Assembly: GCA_035604215.1 (NCBI GenBank)
Contig: DATNIW010000082.1
Span: 1 to 10,739, forward strand
Source: UBA5070 sp035604215
GTDB lineage: Bacteria; Fibrobacterota; Fibrobacteria; UBA5070
DNA: 10,739 bases
Reading direction: 5' to 3'
Both the position numbers and the translations under genes were made by a program. The notes under the pieces are model-generated. The model was not told the DNA's origin, did no database searches, and saw only the letters and a program-made list of their open reading frames with translations. This document shows, in pieces, positions 6,219-10,739 of the stretch; the stretch's first letter is position 1, and each line of letters begins with the position of its first letter.

Positions 6219-7187
6219 ATGGAATCCGGCTGGCAACAGGGACTGCGCGAAGCGTTTCGCGATCCGAAGGCGCTGGCCGAGCACCTCTCCATTCCCTTGG
6301 ATCTGCTCCCCCCTCTGCCCTCCGAACCGTCCTTCCCCTTCCTGGTCCCGCGCCCCTTCGCCCGTCGGATGCGGCCCCGCGACCCGGCAGATCCCCTGTT
6401 GCGCCAGGTTTGGCCCGACCGCGCCGAGGCCTCCACATCCGAGGGCGAGCGCGACGATCCGGTGGGGGACGCCGCCGCCGAGTTGGAGCCCGGACTTCTG
6501 CGCAAGTACGAGGGGCGGGCCCTGGTGGTGGCCACGGGGTCTTGCGCGGTCCACTGCCGGTACTGCTTCCGGCAGAACTTCCCCTACGGCGAAGCTCCAC
6601 CCGCCGACTGGACGCGGAGGCTGGAGCGTCTGCGGACGGAAACCGACCTGCGCGAGTGCATCCTCTCCGGCGGCGACCCGCTGACCTTGACGGATTCCGT
6701 CCTGTCGGAACGGATCCAGGACCTGACCTCCATCCCCCACCTCTCCACCCTGCGGATCCACACCCGCCTGCCGGTGGTCCTCCCCGACCGCGTGACCTCC
6801 GAGCTTCTCGGGATCCTCTCGGGAACCCGCCTGCGCACGGTGGTGGTGCTCCACGCGAACCACCCCGCCGAGATCGACGACGCCGTGGCCGTCGCCGCCG
6901 CCGCGCTTCGTTCCGCGGGAGTCCAGCTCCTCAACCAGTCGGTCCTGTTGGCCGGGGTGAACGACGACGCCTCCTGCCTGGAATCCCTGTCCCTGCGCCT
7001 TTGGGAAGCCGGAATCCTCCCCTACTACCTCCACGCCCTGGATCCGGTGCGCGGCTCCGCCCGGTTCGCCGTCCCCGACGACCGGGCGAGGATCCTGGTG
7101 CGGGAGGTGCAAGCGCGCCTGCCCGGCTATCTGGTTCCCCGCCTGGTGCGCGAGATCCCGGGCGCACCCTCCAAGACGCCGCTCTGA
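6219..7187 (+). CDS. epmB: EF-P beta-lysylation protein EpmB (radical SAM lysine 2,3-aminomutase)
   Basis: EpmB converts (S)-alpha-lysine to (R)-beta-lysine, the substrate EpmA attaches to EF-P. The 322-residue product carries the radical SAM cluster motif CxxxCxxC as C109-C113-C116 in GSCAVHCRYCFRQNFPY. The flanking family blocks are present: RMRPRDPADPLLRQV (50-64), LLRKYEGRAL, SGGDPLTLTD, RIHTRLPVVLP, LLNQSVLLAGVND, YYLHALDPV and the C-terminal PSKTPL, whose Lys is the likely pyridoxal-phosphate lysine. It resembles E. coli EpmB over its whole length, apart from a shorter C-terminus. I chose the ATG at 6219 because the homologous N-terminal region starts there; the frame extends 31 codons upstream into epmA sequence without similarity. 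The partner epmA is divergent; no efp gene is in the window. Confidence 0.95.
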   Translation: MESGWQQGLREAFRDPKALAEHLSIPLDLLPPLPSEPSFPFLVPRPFARRMRPRDPADPLLRQVWPDRAEASTSEGERDDPVGDAAAELEPGLLRKYEGRALVVATGSCAVHCRYCFRQNFPYGEAPPADWTRRLERLRTETDLRECILSGGDPLTLTDSVLSERIQDLTSIPHLSTLRIHTRLPVVLPDRVTSELLGILSGTRLRTVVVLHANHPAEIDDAVAVAAAALRSAGVQLLNQSVLLAGVNDDASCLESLSLRLWEAGILPYYLHALDPVRGSARFAVPDDRARILVREVQARLPGYLVPRLVREIPGAPSKTPL

Positions 7188-7188
7188 T

Positions 7189-7218
7189 CCGCTTCCGAGA
7201 CGTCTACCGGAGAAGCGG
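7189..7218. terminator. Hairpin between convergent epmB and lpxK, possible two-way terminator
   Basis: CCGCTTC (7189-7195) pairs with GAAGCGG (7212-7218), a perfect 7-bp stem. The loop holds the palindrome AGACGTCT (7198-7205). It covers the whole 16-base gap between the two convergent stop codons and the last codons of lpxK. There is no T-run on either side, so Rho-independent activity is uncertain. Confidence 0.35.
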
Positions 7219-8043
7219 CGAGACCATCACCCCGATCGCCTCCACGGCGTTCGGGGAGAGGACCGGGCAGCGACGGACCGCGCGCGTCCGCGGCGGCAAT
7301 TTCTGTCGAAACGAATCCTTCTCCGTGACCAGCCAGGGGATCGGTCCTGCCTCCATGCGCCGGATCAACTTCCCGGGAAAGCGCGCGTGGTCCGACAACG
7401 CGACCCTCTCCTCCAATCGCAACCCCGCCTCTTCCAGTTCCCGGAAGAAGATCTCGGGGCGGGCGACGGCGCACGCCACATGGACCCGGGTACCAGGCGG
7501 TGGAAGGTCGCGGGGATCCAACCGCCCCGACACGTCGGCGCCCACCGTCAAGGCGCGTTCCCGGCTTCTGGACAAGGGCTTCAGTGCCCGGTAGGGTCCG
7601 AAAGGAAGCAGGTCCCGGGCATCGCGCGGACCCTCGGGGTGGACCAGGCGAAGGGCCGGGCATCCATCCAGGGCGGGGTCCTGGAGACCACCGTCGCAGA
7701 CTCCGGCTGCGAATCCCGCGCGCTCGGCCGCCTTCCACGCCTCCATCCAATCCCGATGGCGAAAGACCCGCCCAGGGAATCGGGCCTGCAGCATCGAGTC
7801 TTCGTCGCCTGTGGGGTGGACCAGGACGGCGAGACCCGGGTACCGCTCCGCGATCCAGGAAACCAGGTCGGTCTTGAGCGAGCCTCCGGCGCGCAGGGAT
7901 CCCACCACGAGCAGGGGAGGAGGGGTGTTCGACGCGCGGCGTTTCCTCCAGGCGCGATGGATCCCGGTGGTGGACAACCAGAGCCTTCCGGCCCATCTGG
8001 AACCTTGAGAAAAGGCCCCGCCTATGCGAGAATCGAGGGTCAT
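7204..8043 (-). CDS. lpxK: Divergent LpxK-like tetraacyldisaccharide 4'-kinase
   Basis: LpxK phosphorylates the 4' position of the lipid A disaccharide at the inner membrane. The 279-residue product (E. coli has about 328) follows the family order: an N-terminal amphipathic region (GRLWLSTTGIHRAWRKRR), the P-loop region LLVVGSLRAGGSLKT (44-58), GDE (79-81), the block CDGGLQDPAL (116-125), LLPFGPYRAL, a C-terminal lobe with ARPEIFFRELEEAGL, SDHARF with His219, and LVTEKDSF. It is degenerate in places: GGxGKT has become GGSLKT, the family DDG is DGG, and the usual SRGYG motif is missing. Lys57, Thr58, the GDE Asp and the DH pair remain. The start at 8043 gives an N-terminus of family length but has no clear ribosome binding site; TTG 7977, with GGAAGG before it, is an alternative. 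It is head-to-head with the DUF2225 gene. Confidence 0.75.
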   Translation of the reverse strand: MTLDSRIGGAFSQGSRWAGRLWLSTTGIHRAWRKRRASNTPPPLLVVGSLRAGGSLKTDLVSWIAERYPGLAVLVHPTGDEDSMLQARFPGRVFRHRDWMEAWKAAERAGFAAGVCDGGLQDPALDGCPALRLVHPEGPRDARDLLPFGPYRALKPLSRSRERALTVGADVSGRLDPRDLPPPGTRVHVACAVARPEIFFRELEEAGLRLEERVALSDHARFPGKLIRRMEAGPIPWLVTEKDSFRQKLPPRTRAVRRCPVLSPNAVEAIGVMVSPLLR

Positions 8044-9037
8044 GGCGGTCATCGACGAAAATGGGGTCCGGAGGCGTCTCAGGATCATGCTGGGATCCGA
8101 CAAGTTGGTGGAAGACTACATCGCCGCCCACGGATTCCGCGTGGACAACGCCAAGATCCAGGCCATGCGTTCCCCCGCGGAGAAGGTCGTGGAGATCGAG
8201 GATGCCGGCGAGACCGCCTCGGACGACGCCGTCTTCACGGTCTTCGTCAAATGTCCCTCCTGCTACATGACCAAGCTTCCCAGCCACGAACTCAAGTCCA
8301 AGAGCCAGCAGATCTTCACCGACCGCTTCGGGATGCCCACCTACCACGCCCTGGGGAAGTACAAGGTGGTGGACTACAACCTGATTTCGGTGACCGTGTG
8401 CCCGCAGTGCCTGTACGCCTCGCCGGACAAGAAGGACTTCATCACCCGCGACCCGGCGGCCCGCACCAAGGAAATCCCCGCCCGGCTCCACCAGGGGGAA
8501 TTGGCCGCGATCCTCGCCGCCGCCGACGAACGCGGCGCCTGGCTGTCCACGCAGAATCTGGATCCCATGAAGGACATCCTCCCCCGCACCCGCACGCCGG
8601 AAGCCGGGTTGGCCTCCTACGAGCTCGCCATCCTGCGCGCCAAGATCGAATTCTCGCGCAACGTTCCCTTTTCCGCCTACAAGATGGCCGGGTACACCCT
8701 CAAGAAGGCCGTGATCAGCCGCACCTACGGGATGGACGAGATGCCCCATCTGGCCCAGGCCCTGAAGTACTACCTGCTGTGCTTCGAACGGTCGAACGCC
8801 CCGGGATTCCAGTTCGAAGGGCACGTGCTCCACCAGGTCATCGCCTTGGGGATGCGGACCGGCCAACTGGAACTGGCGGGCAGCTACCTGGGCGTCCTGG
8901 ACCGCTCCAAGATGCGCTTGGAAGTCGGCAAGGCCGATGCCCAGGTGGTCAGCACCTTCCAGAGGTGGTACAACGCCGCCCGGGAGCTGTGGGCCGACCG
9001 GGAAAATCCCGACATCTGGGACGTGCGCGCCAGCTGA
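8024..9037 (+). CDS. DUF2225 family zinc-ribbon protein
   Basis: The 337-residue product has an N-terminal zinc-ribbon-like domain with two Cys pairs, CPSC (77-80) in VKCPSCYM and CPQC (126-129) in VTVCPQCLYAS, separated by a segment containing GKYKVVDYNLISV. This arrangement is that of DUF2225 proteins, which occur in Firmicutes, Spirochaetes, Fibrobacterota and relatives and have no established function. The rest is helical and TPR-like (LRAKIEFSRNVPFSAYKMA, LAQALKYYLLCFERSN, LELAGSYLGVLDRSK). No signal peptide or membrane segment is seen, so it is probably cytoplasmic. GAGAAAAGG at 8007-8015 supports the ATG at 8024; the ATG at 8042 is the alternative. With the first choice the gene overlaps the divergent lpxK start by 20 bases. 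It does not appear to belong to the lpxK or fic function. Confidence 0.85.
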   Translation: MRESRVMAVIDENGVRRRLRIMLGSDKLVEDYIAAHGFRVDNAKIQAMRSPAEKVVEIEDAGETASDDAVFTVFVKCPSCYMTKLPSHELKSKSQQIFTDRFGMPTYHALGKYKVVDYNLISVTVCPQCLYASPDKKDFITRDPAARTKEIPARLHQGELAAILAAADERGAWLSTQNLDPMKDILPRTRTPEAGLASYELAILRAKIEFSRNVPFSAYKMAGYTLKKAVISRTYGMDEMPHLAQALKYYLLCFERSNAPGFQFEGHVLHQVIALGMRTGQLELAGSYLGVLDRSKMRLEVGKADAQVVSTFQRWYNAARELWADRENPDIWDVRAS

Positions 9038-9084
9038 GATCCTCGGAGCGGACCGTTCGGCGGGTTGCGGCGATTCTTGGCCTC

Positions 9085-9129
9085 ATTCACCGCATGATAT
9101 GCGGAGAATAATGGCTATATTCACCGCAT
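9085..9129. promoter_or_regulatory. Three-half-site operator overlapping the fic start codon
   Basis: ATTCACCGCAT occurs at 9085-9095 and again at 9119-9129, with the inverted copy ATGCGGAGAAT (one mismatch) at 9099-9109. Copies 1 and 2 form an inverted repeat with a 3-base spacer (core CCGCAT-GAT-ATGCGG is perfect); copies 2 and 3 form another around ATGGCTATA. The third copy contains the first two bases of the fic start codon. The layout suits cooperative binding of a repressor, most simply the winged-helix domain of the Fic protein itself. Confidence 0.7.
9116..9121 (+). promoter_or_regulatory. Candidate -10 box of fic
   Basis: TATATT matches the sigma-70 -10 consensus at 5 of 6 positions and ends 6 bases before the fic ATG, so transcription would begin at or next to the start codon. 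No convincing -35 box is found 16-18 bases upstream. The box lies between two operator half-sites and partly inside the third. Confidence 0.4.
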
Positions 9130-10231
9130 GTACATCCATGAGCAGCCGGATTGGCCTCATTTCACATGGCACGACAAGCGGTTGAGGGTACCCCTCGGCC
9201 AACTGCGTCTGCGCTATGGCCGTCTCCAGGGAAAGCTCGATGCGTTGGGCTTTTCTCCGCAGACGGAGACTACCCTGGCGAGCCTGACCCTGGACGCGAC
9301 CCGGTCGGCCGAGATCGAAGGGGAGCGGTTGGAGCTCGAACAGGTCCGTTCCTCGGTGGCCCGCCGACTCGGCCTCGAAATCCCGGATCCGGTTCCCTCC
9401 AGCCGCGAGGTGGACGCCATGGTGGACCTCACCTTGGATGCCATCCGGCGCTGCCGGGAGCCCCTGACCGAGGAACGGCTGCTGACCTGGCAGACGACGC
9501 TGTTCCCGACGGGCAGAAGCGGCTTGTACCGGATCCGCACCGGAGCCTGGCGGGACGACGCCCACGGTCCCATGCAGGTGGTCTCGGGCGGTTTGGGAAG
9601 AGAGCGCGTGCATTTCCAGGCACCCGACGCCGCACGCCTGCCGGAGGAGATGACGCGGTTCCTCGAATGGTTCGAGACGGAATCCGACCAGGATCCCATC
9701 CTCGATGCCGCGATCGCGCACCTTTGGTTCGTCACCTTGCACCCCTTCGACGACGGCAACGGCCGCATCGCCCGCGCCCTCGCCGACCTGAAACTCTCTC
9801 GGATGGACGGTGGGTCGGTGCGCTTCTACAGCCTCTCGGCCGCCATCCTCGCCGAGCGCAAGGAATACTATCGGGTCCTGGAGCTGACCCAGGCCGGAAG
9901 CACCGAAATCACGATGTGGCTCGAGTGGTTCCTGGGATGCATGGACCGGTCGCTGGAGAAGGCCGAGGAATCGATCGGGACGGTCCTGCGGCGCCACGCC
10001 TTCTGGCTGCGACATGGAAGCACGAGTCTCAACGACCGGCAGCGCAAGCTGTTGACGCTGCTCCTGGACGGCTTGGAAGGAAAGCTCACCACCGGCAGGT
10101 GGGCGAAGATCGCCCGGTGTTCCAGCGACACCGCCTTGCGCGACATCCAGGCTCTGCTGGAAAGCGGGATCCTGGAACGCGACGAAGGAGGCGGCCGCAG
10201 CACGGGGTACAGGATCGTGGAGGTAGGGTAG
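9128..10231 (+). CDS. Class II Fic family protein (DUF4172-Fic-winged helix), probable AMP transferase
   Basis: Fic enzymes usually transfer AMP from ATP to a hydroxyl group of a target protein. The 367-residue product opens with the DUF4172 signature YIHEQPDWPHFTW (2-14). The N-terminal inhibitory helix motif (S/T)xxxE(G/N) is present as S60-AEI-E64-G65, so the enzyme is class II and its Glu64 should hold it in check until relieved. The active-site loop is intact: HPFDDGNGRIAR (205-216) with His205, Asp209 and Arg213. The C-terminus, about 295-367, is a winged helix (TTGRWAKIARCSSDTALRDI, then GILERDEGG with a basic hairpin), so the protein probably binds DNA. No antitoxin-like gene is adjacent, as expected when inhibition is intramolecular. 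No Shine-Dalgarno precedes the ATG, which lies in the last operator half-site. The target protein is unknown. Confidence 0.93.
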   Translation: MYIHEQPDWPHFTWHDKRLRVPLGQLRLRYGRLQGKLDALGFSPQTETTLASLTLDATRSAEIEGERLELEQVRSSVARRLGLEIPDPVPSSREVDAMVDLTLDAIRRCREPLTEERLLTWQTTLFPTGRSGLYRIRTGAWRDDAHGPMQVVSGGLGRERVHFQAPDAARLPEEMTRFLEWFETESDQDPILDAAIAHLWFVTLHPFDDGNGRIARALADLKLSRMDGGSVRFYSLSAAILAERKEYYRVLELTQAGSTEITMWLEWFLGCMDRSLEKAEESIGTVLRRHAFWLRHGSTSLNDRQRKLLTLLLDGLEGKLTTGRWAKIARCSSDTALRDIQALLESGILERDEGGGRSTGYRIVEVG

Positions 10232-10268
10232 GCCCGTTTTCCCGATCACACCGGCGAGCGTTCCGAAA

Positions 10269-10296
10269 CCGGACCATTCGGTCGATAATTGTCCGG
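10269..10296. other. Inverted repeats downstream of fic
   Basis: CCGGAC (10269-10274) and GTCCGG (10291-10296) are a perfect inverted repeat around GATAATT. Competing small stems exist, GACC/GGTC (10272-10275 with 10280-10283) and CCGAA/TTCGG (10263-10267 with 10277-10281). This may be a weak fic terminator or a regulatory site; no T-run follows. The rest of the 232-base gap up to 10463 holds no ORF that I can support. Confidence 0.3.
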
Positions 10297-10351
10297 GGAT
10301 TCGATCTTTCCGTCCTGGGGCGGATACTCGGCAGTGTTGCAAAGTTTTCCA

Positions 10352-10363
10352 TCTCCGCGGAGA
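10352..10363. other. 12-bp perfect palindrome TCTCCGCGGAGA
   Basis: It lies in the non-coding stretch 112 bases before the start of the repeat-protein gene. It could be an operator or a small hairpin; a chance occurrence cannot be excluded. Confidence 0.3.
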
Positions 10364-10414
10364 GGACAAGGGCCCGGATCCATGTGTAAGATTCTGGACA
10401 AGCTCCTTTTCCTG

Positions 10415-10420
10415 GATAAT
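10415..10420 (+). promoter_or_regulatory. Candidate -10 box of the repeat-protein gene
   Basis: GATAAT matches 5 of 6 positions of the -10 consensus and lies 43 bases before the ATG at 10464. The hexamer 17 bases upstream (TTCTGG) is a poor -35. A good ribosome binding site, AGGAGA at 10453-10458, follows at 5-base spacing from the start codon. Confidence 0.35.
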
Positions 10421-10463
10421 TCCGTCCAGCAAGAGGGCCATCGATCGCCACCAGGAGAACCGC

Positions 10464-10694
10464 ATGAAAATTTCCATTCTGCTCGTCGCGCTGGCCGCAG
10501 CCGGCTCGCAGGCCACCCTCACCACGAACGCGCTGACGTCGAATGCCCTCACCTCGAACGCCTTGACCATCAACGGGTACAAGTTGAATGGATACAAGCT
10601 CAACGGTTTCAGCTTGAACGGGTACAAGCTCAACGGGCTCAAAGCCGTGGCCGGTCCCCTCCAGGCCCTCGCCGCTCAACCCCTGACCAAGTAG
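10464..10694 (+). CDS. Small secreted Asn-Gly pentad-repeat protein
   Basis: The 76-residue product has a signal peptide (MKISILLVALAAAGSQA, probable cleavage after Ala17) and a mature part of about 59 residues. Residues 18-60 are a five-residue repeat with Asn at 22, 27, 32, 37, 42, 47, 52 and 57. The first half reads NALTS and the second NGYKL or NGFSL. The phase differs from ordinary pentapeptide-repeat proteins, where a Leu or Phe directly follows the Asp/Asn; it resembles the LNG repeats I recall from myxobacterial secreted proteins. A short hydrophobic tail (AGPLQALAAQPLTK) ends it. It may be exported to the periplasm or beyond and could form a small beta-helix or an assembling filament. 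Function is unknown. It stands alone, with its own ribosome binding site and a hairpin after the stop. Confidence 0.8.
   Translation: MKISILLVALAAAGSQATLTTNALTSNALTSNALTINGYKLNGYKLNGFSLNGYKLNGLKAVAGPLQALAAQPLTK
10515..10643 (+). repeat. 15-bp tandem repeat coding for the Asn pentads
   Basis: About eight and a half 15-base units lie in frame. Near-identical units include GGGTACAAGCTCAAC and GGATACAAGCTCAAC. Third-codon bases vary (AAGTTGAATGG against AAGCTCAACGG), so the protein pattern appears to be kept by selection as well as by recent duplication. Confidence 0.85.
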
Positions 10695-10707
10695 ATCATG
10701 CCTGCCT

Positions 10708-10737
10708 CGCTCCGTGCGTCCTTTCCGGCGCGGAGCG
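10708..10737 (+). terminator. Strong hairpin after the repeat-protein gene
   Basis: CGCTCCGTGC (10708-10717) pairs with GCGCGGAGCG (10728-10737) over 10 bp with one G-T pair and a 10-base loop, 13 bases after the stop. The window ends two bases later, so a following T-run cannot be seen. Confidence 0.6.
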
Positions 10738-10739
10738 TC

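Noticed and set aside
6142..6600. N-terminal extension of epmA up to 6600
   Set aside because: The 153 extra codons are antisense to epmB, Arg/Pro-rich and have no counterpart in EpmA, whose usual length is met from the GTG at 6141.
9038..10231. Fic plus a partner antitoxin as a two-gene toxin-antitoxin system
   Set aside because: No small gene with the inhibitory motif lies next to it; the motif S-x-x-x-E-G is inside the Fic protein itself, which fits a self-inhibited class II enzyme.
10464..10694. Reading the pentad protein as an ordinary pentapeptide-repeat (quinolone-resistance type) protein
   Set aside because: In that family the central hydrophobic residue follows the Asp/Asn directly; here Ala or Gly follows Asn and the aromatic or Leu comes next. 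The protein is also far too short and is exported.

Overview
The window looks like chromosomal DNA from a GC-rich Gram-negative bacterium. Lipid A synthesis is implied by an LpxK-like kinase, and peptidoglycan enzymes are present. I suspect a member of the Fibrobacterota. The reasons are a DUF2225 zinc-ribbon protein, a secreted protein with a tail like those used for type IX-like sorting, and a tiny secreted protein made of Asn-Gly five-residue repeats. None of these settles the phylum. There is no rRNA, tRNA, CRISPR array, transposase or phage gene that I can see.

Left part (1-3028, all + strand). The end of a HEAT-repeat protein (partial) overlaps a YkuD-fold enzyme that has no signal peptide and belongs to the type now known to include cytoplasmic L,D-carboxypeptidases such as Acinetobacter ElsL. 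Its stop overlaps the GTG start of a MurC/Mpl-type Mur ligase by 4 bases (GTGA). The pair makes sense as a murein-peptide recycling module: trim the tetrapeptide, then re-attach the tripeptide to UDP-MurNAc. A small NADP-binding oxidoreductase of the F420-dependent reductase superfamily follows with its own strong ribosome binding site.

Middle (3060-5136). A hairpin and a plausible promoter precede a 655-residue exported protein with two gap-free, related beta-rich segments of about 50 residues and a C-terminal sorting-like domain. Its function is unknown. The two segments recall beta-pore-forming toxins of the aerolysin/ETX-MTX2 type, but only by pattern.

Right-middle (5173-8043). epmA (-) and epmB (+) are divergent across 77 bases. 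Together they make (R)-beta-lysine and attach it to elongation factor P; efp itself is not in the window. epmB converges on a short, divergent lpxK (-). lpxK in turn is head-to-head with the DUF2225 gene (+), and their start regions overlap.

Right part (8024-10739). After the DUF2225 gene comes a class II Fic protein (DUF4172-Fic-winged helix) whose start codon lies inside a set of three repeated half-sites, which looks like an autoregulatory operator. The window ends with a 232-base non-coding stretch and the 76-residue secreted repeat protein, followed by a strong hairpin.
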